DNA of 64,000 nucleotides. Origin: Chloroflexota bacterium (GTDB taxonomy: Bacteria > Chloroflexota > Dehalococcoidia > Lucifugimonadales > UBA3495). The notes below the pieces were generated by a model. That model worked only from the letters and a program-made list of their open reading frames with translations, did not search any database and was not told where the DNA came from. The position numbers and the translations under genes were made by a program. The DNA is taken from assembly GCA_028875655.1 (NCBI GenBank), contig JAPPCX010000003.1:1-64000 (forward strand), written 5' to 3'. Of the stretch, positions 45,087 to 53,262 are shown in pieces. Position 1 is the first letter of the stretch. Every line of letters starts with the position of its first letter.

Positions 45087-45554
45087 ATGGCAACAGTGCA
45101 GAAAATCACCCCCTTTCTCTGGCTGGACGGCGTCGCCCGCGAAGCCGCCGATTTCTACGTGTCGATCTTCCCCAACTCCCGGATCGTCTCCAGCGAGACC
45201 TTCGGCGACGGTCCGGCCGCCGGCAGCTCCACCGTGGCTTTCGAGTTGGAAGGCGTGCAATTCGTCGCCTTCGATGGCATTCCCGCCATCGAGTTCACCG
45301 AAGCGATCTCCTTCATGGTCTCGTGCGACTCCCAGGACGAGATCGACCACCTATGGGATAATCTCACCGCCGGCGGAACCGAGATCCAATGCGGGTGGCT
45401 TAAGGATCGCTACGGCGTCACCTGGCAGATTATTCCCAAAGATCTCCCCGCGTGGCTGATGAGCGGCCCCAATGCCAACCGGGTCATGGAGGCGATGCTG
45501 CCCATGAAGAAGCTGGATCTGCGAAAACTGTCGGAAGTGCACCAGGGAGGTTAG
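45087..45554 (+). CDS. PhnB / 3-dmu-9_3-mt-like VOC-fold protein
   Basis: A 155-residue protein of the PhnB-like family: ITPFLWLDGVAREAADFYVSIFPNSRI at the start, then VQFVAFDGI and CGWLKDRYGVTWQIIPKDLPAWL. Function is unknown; it is related to glyoxalase-fold proteins. GGAGGATTACC precedes the ATG. It lies between another VOC gene and an unknown gene in a tight run. Confidence 0.87.
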   Translation: MATVQKITPFLWLDGVAREAADFYVSIFPNSRIVSSETFGDGPAAGSSTVAFELEGVQFVAFDGIPAIEFTEAISFMVSCDSQDEIDHLWDNLTAGGTEIQCGWLKDRYGVTWQIIPKDLPAWLMSGPNANRVMEAMLPMKKLDLRKLSEVHQGG

Positions 45555-45560
45555 CCCATC

Positions 45561-46100
45561 ATGTCCCACCACTACGACGAGCACGACCACGATAAACTGC
45601 TGCGCTGGCGCGACGACTTGCAAGGCGCTGCTATCGTGGACGGCGATTTCCCGGCCATAGCCCTTTTCCTGGTTAAACCGCAGGCCGCCGGTTCCCACGA
45701 AATCTTCCGGAGGTTCCGCACCGAGTTTGAACAGCGCGACGCCAGCTTTGCCCACCTGGTAATATTCGGAATGCACGGCGTCTCATCCGCGGTGCGCAGT
45801 CTGCTGGCCCAAACCAGCCTGTCTGAATCCGACCTGCCGGTGATGCTGCTGGCGCCGGCCGCCGAACCCGCCGCCGTCATCGCCGTGCAACTCCCCTCCG
45901 GCGATAGTCTGGAGGGTGGAAACGATCCCAACGGCGACGGCACGTGCGACTATCTCGCTCCCTGGCAGGATGTCCTCGACCGGATCCGCATCACCAAACG
46001 TGGCCGACCGCTGCGCCTCATGGGCGTCCAGGGCCGCAAGCTCGACGGCCCCGACCTGCGCGATTTGGCAGCAGCGGCGCTGGAAACTGTTGCCGCCTGA
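45561..46100 (+). CDS. Hypothetical protein
   Basis: I do not recognise this 179-residue soluble protein. It starts MSHHYDEHDHDKLLRWRDDL, has a possible histidine/acidic metal-site opening, a central SEIFRRFR-like helix, and an acidic GGNDPNGDGTCDY stretch. GGAGG precedes the ATG. It is six bases after the PhnB-like gene, so co-expression is likely. Confidence 0.65.
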   Translation: MSHHYDEHDHDKLLRWRDDLQGAAIVDGDFPAIALFLVKPQAAGSHEIFRRFRTEFEQRDASFAHLVIFGMHGVSSAVRSLLAQTSLSESDLPVMLLAPAAEPAAVIAVQLPSGDSLEGGNDPNGDGTCDYLAPWQDVLDRIRITKRGRPLRLMGVQGRKLDGPDLRDLAAAALETVAA

Positions 46101-46127
46101 TGCGATCTTGACAGGCTACTCGATGCC

Positions 46128-46760
46128 TCATCTTTTGTTCTTGCATGGCCCTAAGCGCCGCAGCGTCTCCGCCAGCGCTTCCTCCATATCCTCCGGCCCT
46201 TGCACCAGGATGTGCGGGCGGGGCACTGGCAGGTCTGCCACCGCCATGCGAGAGTACACCTCCCAACCGGCATCGCTCTGAGCGGCGTCGCCGACTCCGC
46301 TCTCCCGTTCGGCCATGCGCTTCCGGATCAGGTTCGGATGCGCCGTAAAACGAATGATCACCGGTTCAACGCCCACGTCGTCCGCCGCCGCATACAGGGG
46401 TAACCGCACGTTCTCGTTCAGGTTGGTGGCGTCAAATACCACGGAGTAACCGTCCCGCAGGTACCCGCGCGTCAGCACGTGCATGGCCGCAAAGACCCGT
46501 CGATGCTCCCGGCGGCTGTACTGCGGACGTGCCACCAGTAGTTTGCGTGTCCGATCACTGTTCAGCCAGACGAACGGCGCCCGCGATGCAAGCTCTCGGG
46601 CGAAATGTGACTTGCCGGTTCCGGGCAGCCCGCACAGCACCACCAGGCAGGGGGACTCCGAACGGGCCGGCATCCCATCGGCATGAACTGTCCGCAGGAA
46701 AGACAGGTCCTTTGGACGCAGACCGCCGGCGGTCCAGAATTTTCCGCGAGGCCGTGGCAT
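46128..46760 (-). CDS. P-loop AAA/zeta-type kinase-like ATPase
   Basis: The 210-residue protein has the Walker A motif GLPGTGKS and VFDATNLNENVR, a pattern of small kinases and zeta-toxin-like P-loop proteins that phosphorylate nucleotides, sugars or RNA ends. The start is uncertain: 46760, or the internal ATG at 46673 just before RSESPCLVVLCGLPG. It is the last gene of the nrdR-to-yggT run. No antitoxin-like partner is adjacent. Confidence 0.75.
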   Translation of the reverse strand: MPRPRGKFWTAGGLRPKDLSFLRTVHADGMPARSESPCLVVLCGLPGTGKSHFARELASRAPFVWLNSDRTRKLLVARPQYSRREHRRVFAAMHVLTRGYLRDGYSVVFDATNLNENVRLPLYAAADDVGVEPVIIRFTAHPNLIRKRMAERESGVGDAAQSDAGWEVYSRMAVADLPVPRPHILVQGPEDMEEALAETLRRLGPCKNKR

Positions 46761-46784
46761 CCCTGGGCGCCCGTTGCCGTCAGG

Positions 46785-47057
46785 TTATAACAACGCTCTG
46801 ACCGCGTATTGAATCACCACCAGGATGACCATTACCACCAATGGGCTGAAGTCAATCATCCCGGTCTGCGGCAGCTTCCGCCGTATTGGGCCCAGCACCG
46901 GCTCCGTGAGGCTGAACACCACCTCGTACACCTTGACCAGGGTTTCTGGAGCGCCGCTCCCCTGCATCGACATGTACTGCACCACGAACCCGAGGATGAT
47001 CCGGGCCAGCAGCAGCAGGTAGCACAGCGTTATGAGGAGGCTGATCAGTTGCAGCAT
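46785..47057 (-). CDS. YggT family membrane protein
   Basis: A 90-residue protein with two hydrophobic segments, the YggT pattern YLLLLARIILGFVV and VFSLTEPVLGPIRRKLPQTGMIDFSPLVVMVIL. It is usually found next to proC, as here: proC ends eight bases upstream. YggT proteins are linked to osmotic balance and cell division, with no certain biochemical function. Confidence 0.9.
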   Translation of the reverse strand: MLQLISLLITLCYLLLLARIILGFVVQYMSMQGSGAPETLVKVYEVVFSLTEPVLGPIRRKLPQTGMIDFSPLVVMVILVVIQYAVRALL

Positions 47058-47064
47058 GACGGGT

Positions 47065-47871
47065 CTAGTCCTGGCCCAGCTTGATGGATTTCAGGTAAGC
47101 GGCGTTCACCGCGTCAACCACCGCTGCCGGCACGCCGGCGCGCTCCAGCGCCTGCAAACCCTCTGCCGTAGTTCCACCCGGAGACGTAACCATATCCTTC
47201 AGCTCCGCCGGATGCCGGCCTGTCTGCACGACCAACTCGGTGCTGCCCTTCACGGTTTGCAGCGCCAACCGGCGCGCCACGTCCCGCGGCAGTCCCACGT
47301 ACACTCCGGCGTCAATCATCGCTTCCAGGATCATAAAGACATACGCCGGGCCGCTGGCGCTCAACGCCGTTGCCATGTCCAGGTACTTCTCGTCATCGAC
47401 GTAAATCTCGTCGCCAACGGTGGACAGAATCGCCGCCGTCGTGTCTCGGTGCGCCTTGCTCACCGAGGAGGCGCACGTCCACATCGTCATCCCCTCGCCA
47501 ATCTGCGCCGGCGTGTTCGGCATCACCCGGATGATACCGTTGTGCCGCATCCCCTCCGACAGGGATTTCATTTTGGCGCCGGCCACGATGGACATAATCG
47601 ACTGGCCGTCGCTGAAGCCGCCGCCGATGTCTGAATATACCTTGGGCAAATCTTGCGGCTTCACCGCCATAACTACCAGATCCGAACCGTCAACCACCGC
47701 GCCATTGGCGTCCGAAACGCCCACGCCGTACCGCTCGGCCAGGTAGTCACGCCGCGCCGGTACCGGCTCGCCGATCATCACATCCCCCGCTGCGGCAACT
47801 CCGCCGTCCAGCATCCCGCCGAGGATCGCCTCGGCCATGGTTCCGCCGCCAATAAAGCCGATGTTCATCGC
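47065..47871 (-). CDS. proC: Pyrroline-5-carboxylate reductase
   Basis: The 268-residue protein makes proline from pyrroline-5-carboxylate with NAD(P)H. It shows MNIGFIGGGTMAEAILGGML, AVKPQDLPKVY, RVMPNTPAQIGEGMT and ALSASGPAYVFMILEAMIDAG, with SPGGTTAEGLQALE at the end. Start at 47871 is one base after the pdxA stop; the longer frame to 47997 lies in pdxA. Confidence 0.93.
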   Translation of the reverse strand, partial: AMNIGFIGGGTMAEAILGGMLDGGVAAAGDVMIGEPVPARRDYLAERYGVGVSDANGAVVDGSDLVVMAVKPQDLPKVYSDIGGGFSDGQSIMSIVAGAKMKSLSEGMRHNGIIRVMPNTPAQIGEGMTMWTCASSVSKAHRDTTAAILSTVGDEIYVDDEKYLDMATALSASGPAYVFMILEAMIDAGVYVGLPRDVARRLALQTVKGSTELVVQTGRHPAELKDMVTSPGGTTAEGLQALERAGVPAAVVDAVNAAYLKSIKLGQD

Positions 47872-47872
47872 G

Positions 47873-48916
47873 CTATTCCTCGCCCCAGCCGTCCGCCAGC
47901 CCGTCGCCCCGGGCGAATGCCACCGCCATGCGGATTGACTCCACCATCGACGTGTGGTCGGCCAGGTTCTTGCCGGCGATGTCGAACGCCGTCCCATGGT
48001 CCACCGACGTCCGAATGAACGGCAGCCCTAGGTTGGCGGTGATGCTTTCCTCGAATCCGTACACTTTGACCGGAATATGCCCCTGGTCGTGGTACATGCA
48101 CAGCGTAACGTCGTACCGGTCCTGAATCGCCTGGTGGAAAATGATGTCCGCCGGCACCGGCCCAATCGCGTTGATGCCTTCGGACTGCGCCTGTTGTACC
48201 GCCGGCGCGATCTCCTCCGCTTCCTCGTTGCCCAGCAATCCGCCGTCGCTCCCGTGCGGATTCAACGCCGCCACGCCGATGCGCGGGTTGGCGAACCCCC
48301 ACCGCCGGAAGTTATCGTCCGTCAGCCGCAGGTAGTCCAGTATCCGGTCCTGCTTCACGTAGTCGCAGGCCACCCGCAGCGAACGGTGCGTAGTCAGGTG
48401 GACCACCCGCAAGTTTTTCGCCATCAGCATGGTGGCCACGGTCCTGGCGCCCGAAAGCTCTTGCAGCAATTCCATGTGCCCGATGGCTTCGTAGCCCGCC
48501 ATCGCCGCCGCTTCCTTGTTCAGCGGCGCCGTCGCCAGACCGTCAACCACGCCGGCCATGGCCAGCTGACCGGCCTTGCTCACCCACTCCATCGCCGCCT
48601 TGCCGCATGGCACACTGATCTCGCCCACCGTGATGTCTTCCGAATTCAGGTTGCCGATGTCCACCACGTCAATCCTGGTGGGGTCTTCGCCCGATGAAGT
48701 CGGGTCGTCGGTGTGATTGATGCCCATGGGCAGGCCCGTCAGCGCGGCCGCCTGCTCCATAGCGTACACGTTGCCGATCACTACCGGCCGGCACGCGGCG
48801 TAAACTCGCGGGTCCGCCAGCGCCTTGACCACCACCTCCGGCCCGATGCCGCAGGGGTCGCCCATGGTAATCGCGATGGCCGGACGGGTAATTGTGGTGC
48901 CGTTTGCTTCGGGCAT
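47873..48916 (-). CDS. pdxA: 4-hydroxythreonine-4-phosphate dehydrogenase
   Basis: A 347-residue PdxA enzyme: AIAITMGDPCGIGPEVVVKAL, TAPLNKEAAAMAGYEAIGHMELL, NPHGSDGGLLGNEE, and YHDQGHIPVKVYGFEESITANLGLPFIRTSVDHGTAFDIAGK (cut here for length: the conserved H and D ligands are in VDHGTAFDIAG). It oxidises 4-phosphohydroxy-threonine in vitamin B6 synthesis, though the family also includes degradative enzymes. It lies between nrdJ and proC on the same strand. Confidence 0.9.
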   Translation of the reverse strand: MPEANGTTITRPAIAITMGDPCGIGPEVVVKALADPRVYAACRPVVIGNVYAMEQAAALTGLPMGINHTDDPTSSGEDPTRIDVVDIGNLNSEDITVGEISVPCGKAAMEWVSKAGQLAMAGVVDGLATAPLNKEAAAMAGYEAIGHMELLQELSGARTVATMLMAKNLRVVHLTTHRSLRVACDYVKQDRILDYLRLTDDNFRRWGFANPRIGVAALNPHGSDGGLLGNEEAEEIAPAVQQAQSEGINAIGPVPADIIFHQAIQDRYDVTLCMYHDQGHIPVKVYGFEESITANLGLPFIRTSVDHGTAFDIAGKNLADHTSMVESIRMAVAFARGDGLADGWGEE

Positions 48917-48979
48917 TATGCGCCTCGCGTCGTCGAAAAGCAGGTCCCAACTCGGTGGTGTCGGATTATAGCACTCTGC

Positions 48980-51508
48980 TCACTCGCACTTGTTCCAGCC
49001 GCACGAATAGCAGGTTGAACAGCCCTCCTGGTTCACCACCGCTCCGTTGCACTCCGGGCACCGTTGCGAGTACGCCAGCCCGGCCGCCATCGGGGCGGCG
49101 TGTCCGTTGCCGTTGCCATGACCGTTCCCGTTCCCGGTTTCGGACGTTGCGTTGCCGTTTCCTACCAGAGTTCCCGGCGGCAGGAATGAGCGCACTTCCG
49201 GTCCGTCACCGCCGTACCCGGGTAGCCCGGATGGCAGCGTCAACTGCACCCCGTCCGGCGCGTTGGATTCACCGTCCAATCCTCCCGTCAGGTTGTCCAG
49301 CACAATGGCTACGGCGTCCGGACCGGACCGGACCAGCGTTCCGTCGTCCCACGCCGGACAGCAGGTTATCCCCCGCAGTTGCCGCGTCACCTCGCTGGTG
49401 TCGATGCCGGCTCGCAGCGCCAGCGACACCAGTCGAGACACCGCTTCCAGCAACGCCGCGTCGCAGCCGCCGGCCTTGCCCATCGTCCCGAACACCTCAA
49501 ACGGTTTGCCCACGTCGTCCAGGTTCACGGTTACGTACATGTTCCCGTGTCCTGTCCGTACCCGCTCGGTGATGCCCTGGATTTTCCGGGGACGCTCGCG
49601 CGGAACTCGCGGCCCAGGCACCTCAATCTCCACAACGGCCGGCTGTGTGCCGGTTTCGGACGCTTCTTCATTTGTGCCGGTGCTCAACACCTGCTCGGCC
49701 TTGCTGCCGTCCCGGTACACCGTGATCCCTTTGCAGCCCAGGGCATACGCCGACTGGTACGCTTCGGCGACATCATCCACCGTCGCGTCGTGGGGGAAGT
49801 TGATGGTCTTGGACACCGCGTTGTCGGTGTACTTCTGGAACGCGCCCTGCATTTTGACGTGCCATCGGGGATCGATGTCGTGCGATACCCTGAAAACCTC
49901 TTTAACCCAACCCGGAACGTCCAGATCTTCCAGCGAACCCACGGCGGCCAGTTGCTCCATCAGCTCTTTTGAGTAGAACCCTTCGTTTCGGGCCACCGCC
50001 TCAAAGTAGTTGTTGCCTTCCACCAACCGCGTGTTGTCCATCACGTTCCGCACGTAGGACAGCGCGAACAGCGGCTCAATCCCGCTGGACGCGCCGGCGA
50101 TGATGCTGATGGTTCCCGTCGGCGCGATGGTAACGGGAGCCGAATTTCGCATCCGCTGCGGGTTTTCTCCCCGGTTGTACGCGCTCCGCTCCCATTCCGG
50201 GAATGGGCCGCGCGCCTCCGCCAGCTCTTCGGACGCCCGGTAGGTTTCCCGCTGGATGAACTGCATCACCCGTTCCGCCAGTTCCAGGGCCTCGTCGCTG
50301 TCGTAACGAACTCCCATCTGGATCAATAGATCCGACCAGCCCATCACGCCCAGGCCGATGCGCCGCGTCCGGCGGCTCATGTCGGCAATCTCATCAATGG
50401 GGTAGTCGTTCATGTCGATGACGCTGTCCAGCATGTGAACCGCGGTCCCGATTACCTCCGACATCCGCTCCCAATCGATCGCCACGTCGTCCCCGTCGTA
50501 CTGCACCATCCGTGCTAGGTTCAGTGAACCCAGGTTGCACGACTCATAGGGCAGCAGAGGCTGCTCGCCGCAGGGGTTCGTGCTCTCAATATCCCCCAGC
50601 TGCGGGTTCGGGTTGTCCCGGTTGATTCGGTCCAGGAAGACTATTCCGGGGTCCCCCGTCCGCCAGGCCAGTTCCGTCATCCGTTCGAACACTTCCCTGG
50701 CGTTCAGCTGGCCGGTAATCCGCCCGGTGCGCGGGTTCACCAGGTCATACGCCTGGTCATGTTCCACCCGGCGCATGAAGTCTTCCGTGACTGCCACCGA
50801 GATGTTGAAGTTGCTCAGGTGTAGGCCATCCTCTTTGGACGTTATGAACGACAGGATGTCCGGGTGCGTCACGTGCAGGATGCCCATGTTCGCGCCCCGG
50901 CGGGTCCCGCCCTGCTTCACCACGTCCGTGGCGGCGTCAAAAGCGTTGATGAAGCTCACCGGGCCGGACGCCACGCCTCCCGTGGAGCCGACCACGTCCC
51001 CTTCCGGCCGCAGCCTGGAGAACGCGAAACCGGTGCCGCCGCCGCTCTTGTGAATCAGCGCCGTTTGCTTCACCTTCGTGAAGATCGAGTCCAGGGAGTC
51101 CTCAACAGGCAGCACGAAGCAGGCCGATAGCTGCTGCAACTCCCGGCCCGCGTTCATCAGCGTCGGTGAGTTGGGCAGAAATTCCAGGCGACGCATCACC
51201 TGGTAAAAGGCATCCTCGGTAGCCTGCCGCTTTGCTTCGGTAGCGCCATACTCCAACTCCGATTGGGAAAGGTTGCAGGCCACGCGACGGAACATGCCGT
51301 CCGGGTCCTCCAGGACCTTCCCTTCCCGGTCCTTGGAAAGATAGCGCCGTTGCAGCACTACTCTGGCGTTGTCGGTCAGCTCGCCGGTCCGTTCGTTATA
51401 GGACTCGGCGATGCCGGCCGCTGCCATTGCATCCCGAATGCGCCGCCTTATCGATACCGCAGTATCACGATCAACCTTCTCCGTCATGCTGGTTGCCCTG
51501 GCCTCCAC
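48980..51508 (-). CDS. nrdJ: Adenosylcobalamin-dependent ribonucleotide reductase
   Basis: The 842-residue class II RNR makes deoxyribonucleotides using B12, needing no oxygen. It shows LSACFVLPVEDSLDSIF, GGGTGFAFSRLRPEGD, NPCGEQPLLPYESCNLGSLN (catalytic N-x-C-x-E) and APTGTISIIAGASSGIEP, and ends in a zinc-ribbon-like tail CPECNGAVV…CSTCYSCGWNKCE that carries the reducing cysteines. GTG at 51508 is preceded by GGGAGGAAATC; ATG at 51487 is an alternative. It lies 25 bases behind an unknown gene in the nrdR run. Confidence 0.95.
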   Translation of the reverse strand: MEARATSMTEKVDRDTAVSIRRRIRDAMAAAGIAESYNERTGELTDNARVVLQRRYLSKDREGKVLEDPDGMFRRVACNLSQSELEYGATEAKRQATEDAFYQVMRRLEFLPNSPTLMNAGRELQQLSACFVLPVEDSLDSIFTKVKQTALIHKSGGGTGFAFSRLRPEGDVVGSTGGVASGPVSFINAFDAATDVVKQGGTRRGANMGILHVTHPDILSFITSKEDGLHLSNFNISVAVTEDFMRRVEHDQAYDLVNPRTGRITGQLNAREVFERMTELAWRTGDPGIVFLDRINRDNPNPQLGDIESTNPCGEQPLLPYESCNLGSLNLARMVQYDGDDVAIDWERMSEVIGTAVHMLDSVIDMNDYPIDEIADMSRRTRRIGLGVMGWSDLLIQMGVRYDSDEALELAERVMQFIQRETYRASEELAEARGPFPEWERSAYNRGENPQRMRNSAPVTIAPTGTISIIAGASSGIEPLFALSYVRNVMDNTRLVEGNNYFEAVARNEGFYSKELMEQLAAVGSLEDLDVPGWVKEVFRVSHDIDPRWHVKMQGAFQKYTDNAVSKTINFPHDATVDDVAEAYQSAYALGCKGITVYRDGSKAEQVLSTGTNEEASETGTQPAVVEIEVPGPRVPRERPRKIQGITERVRTGHGNMYVTVNLDDVGKPFEVFGTMGKAGGCDAALLEAVSRLVSLALRAGIDTSEVTRQLRGITCCPAWDDGTLVRSGPDAVAIVLDNLTGGLDGESNAPDGVQLTLPSGLPGYGGDGPEVRSFLPPGTLVGNGNATSETGNGNGHGNGNGHAAPMAAGLAYSQRCPECNGAVVNQEGCSTCYSCGWNKCE

Positions 51509-51533
51509 GATTTCCTCCCTGCAAGTGTGCCGG

Positions 51534-52076
51534 CTAATATGCGCCGGCTTTTTCCATATGGTTCAGGGCTTTCAGCCTCGCTGACAGTTCCAGGTCGAAC
51601 TTCAACCCCTTGTAAAAGTAGAGCACCGGGATTTCGCGCGCCGGCCTCCAGTCAATGCCCGTGAGGCTTGCGGCAAGGTCCTGCGCCCTTTGGAAAGCGC
51701 CGGCGTGGTAAGACCCCTGCCGCGTGACCAGACGCACCACGCCGGTGGTCATCACGATGCCGAATCCGGTCAGCGTGTCCCCCACCATGTCCGCGAAGTC
51801 CTTTAACGCCCCATCAGCGAATCGGTGCCCCGAAGTCATCCGCATCGCCAAGCCGGTGCTGGTGCTCTTGCAACTGGTCACCGGAAAAGCCGTTCGCAGT
51901 TGCCTCGCGATCCGCGACGCATACCCTTCCGGGCACGGGCCGCAGTTGATTTCAACATTGTACTGAACAATCTGTTGCATCAGTTCAAGCTCCGAAGCCA
52001 CTGGCTCCTGAAGGCGCGCGAGCCGAAAGCCGGTCGGCTCTGCGCGCCGCGTTGTCGTGTCGTCCCTTTTACGCAA
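51534..52076 (-). CDS. Hypothetical protein between nrdR and nrdJ
   Basis: An unrecognised 180-residue protein. It has an INCGPCPEGYASRIARQL segment with two cysteines, then VTSCKSTSTGLAMRMTSGHRFADGALKDFADMV and an aromatic, charged C-terminus. Start is TTG at 52076, with AGGAGG eight bases before it inside the previous gene's end; ATG at 51980 is a fallback. It overlaps the upstream gene by eight bases and sits between the RNR repressor and RNR, so co-regulation with NrdJ is likely. Confidence 0.6.
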   Translation of the reverse strand: MRKRDDTTTRRAEPTGFRLARLQEPVASELELMQQIVQYNVEINCGPCPEGYASRIARQLRTAFPVTSCKSTSTGLAMRMTSGHRFADGALKDFADMVGDTLTGFGIVMTTGVVRLVTRQGSYHAGAFQRAQDLAASLTGIDWRPAREIPVLYFYKGLKFDLELSARLKALNHMEKAGAY

Positions 52077-52377
52077 AAAGGTCGTCCTCCTCTCGCTGAA
52101 CCGGCAAGGCTGCCCAGCAGCTCACCAGGCAAGCGCGGGACTCACGGTCCATATCGTCTTGCAGTTCCGCGAAGGGGTTCGGTATCCACGATTCGCCATC
52201 GTCCACGTCGCTGGTCTCCCAAGCCGACGGGACCCACATCTTCCGCAGCATCTCCTCCATGTCGTGAACCCGGTTGTTGTGGGTTAATAGCCTCGTAAAG
52301 GCGGAGTACTGAACGCTGCTGCTCATGATGGTGTCAAACACCTCCATCAAATGTAGTGGTTGGCGAGCAGTAAGCAT
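52069..52377 (-). CDS. Hypothetical protein between nrdR and nrdJ
   Basis: A 102-residue protein of unknown function, start MLTARQPLHLMEVFDTIM, acidic in the middle (SDVDDGESWIPNPFAELQDDMD) and at the end (REEDDLFA). An AGGGGATTTTCT ribosome site precedes the ATG. Its end overlaps the next gene by eight bases, and nrdR lies 44 bases upstream. Confidence 0.55.
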   Translation of the reverse strand: MLTARQPLHLMEVFDTIMSSSVQYSAFTRLLTHNNRVHDMEEMLRKMWVPSAWETSDVDDGESWIPNPFAELQDDMDRESRACLVSCWAALPVQREEDDLFA

Positions 52378-52421
52378 TAGAAAATCCCCTACGGCAACGG
52401 TGGCTGATGCCGTGGTTTGGG

Positions 52422-52967
52422 TTACGATTTGGGCCGGTTGGCTGAACCGCTTTGGCGTGTGGCGCGCCTCTGCCGGGTGCGCCGCGAGGAGATCGCGGCC
52501 ACGCTCAGCAACGGTTCCGGTTGGCCCTCCCGCAGGGTGCGGGCACGTTCTTCAAAGTCGGCGGCGTTCTGAAAGTCGTAATAGACCGATGCGTAGCGCA
52601 TGTACGCCACTTCATCCAGCGGACGAAGCCGCTCCAGCACCATCAAGCCCAAGTCCCTGGACTGCACCAGTCCGCTTCCCAGCCGCTGCAATTCCGTTTC
52701 TATGTCGTCGATCAGTCGGTCCACGTCCCGCCCCGGTATGGGCCTCCGGGTGCAGGCCATATTCACTCCGGTGAGCAATTTCTGGCGGTCAAATTCCTGC
52801 CGCCGGCCGTCCCTTTTCTCCACAAGCAGCGCCGGCAGCCTGACCAGTTCGTGGGTCGTAAACCGACGCCCGCAGGACAGGCATTCGCGCCGTCGCCGGA
52901 TGCCGTTCTCCGTATCCCGGGAGTCGGTCACCTTGCTCTGGTTCTCTTCGCAATATGGACATTTCAT
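52422..52967 (-). CDS. nrdR: Transcriptional repressor NrdR
   Basis: The 181-residue repressor has the N-terminal zinc ribbon CPYC…CLSC (C3, C6, C31, C34), then the ATP-cone domain (VEKRDGRRQEFDRQKLLTGV … LDEVAYMRYASVYYDF). It binds (d)ATP and represses RNR genes. The C-terminal tail is about 25 residues longer than usual and basic. It heads the run ending with nrdJ, so it should regulate itself and NrdJ through the boxes at 53012-53058. Confidence 0.93.
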   Translation of the reverse strand: MKCPYCEENQSKVTDSRDTENGIRRRRECLSCGRRFTTHELVRLPALLVEKRDGRRQEFDRQKLLTGVNMACTRRPIPGRDVDRLIDDIETELQRLGSGLVQSRDLGLMVLERLRPLDEVAYMRYASVYYDFQNAADFEERARTLREGQPEPLLSVAAISSRRTRQRRATRQSGSANRPKS

Positions 52968-53011
52968 AAAGTTGGTTGCCTTTTGGTCAAGTTTTCAAAC
53001 AATTTTTGAAA

Positions 53012-53058
53012 ACAGCATATATTGTGCTTTCGCACGCAATGACCACAATTTCTTGTAT
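53012..53058 (-). promoter_or_regulatory. Tandem NrdR-box-like operators upstream of nrdR
   Basis: Read on the minus strand, 53012-53027 is GCACAATATATGCTGT and 53043-53058 is ATACAAGAAATTGTGG. Compared with the published NrdR consensus (acaCwAtATaTwGtgt), I count about 13/16 and 12/16 matches. Their centres are 31 bp apart, three helical turns, the usual spacing of paired NrdR boxes. A separate 9-bp inverted repeat, GTTTTCAAA-N5-TTTGAAAAC, lies at 52991-53013 between the boxes and nrdR. Confidence 0.6.
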
Positions 53059-53209
53059 GCCGGATTATAGACCAGTCCCTCGCAAGCCTGTCAATTTACT
53101 TCCGGCCAGAGTTTTCCGCAATTTTCGCCGGTCCGGCCCCGCGCCGCCGCCAACCCAACACTGGAAATCCCCAAATCCGGCAAATGCTGATCACGACGAT
53201 CCCAATGAA

Positions 53210-53240
53210 AAGCCCCGGCTCCGCGCTGGAGCCGGGGCTT
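53210..53240 (-). terminator. Rho-independent-like hairpin behind ftsZ
   Basis: AAGCCCCGGCTCC pairs with GGAGCCGGGGCTT around a five-base loop, giving a 13-bp, mostly G+C stem. It lies 22 bases beyond the ftsZ stop on the minus strand. The following T-run (TTTCATT) is short, so termination may be partial. The gap 52968-53262 otherwise holds only the NrdR sites. Confidence 0.65.
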
Positions 53241-53262
53241 GTGGTAGGCAATTTTTCCGGGC

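Noticed and set aside
51509-51533. Cobalamin riboswitch in front of nrdJ
   Set aside because: The gap before nrdJ is only 25 bases and no B12-box or stem set is visible upstream of nrdR either.
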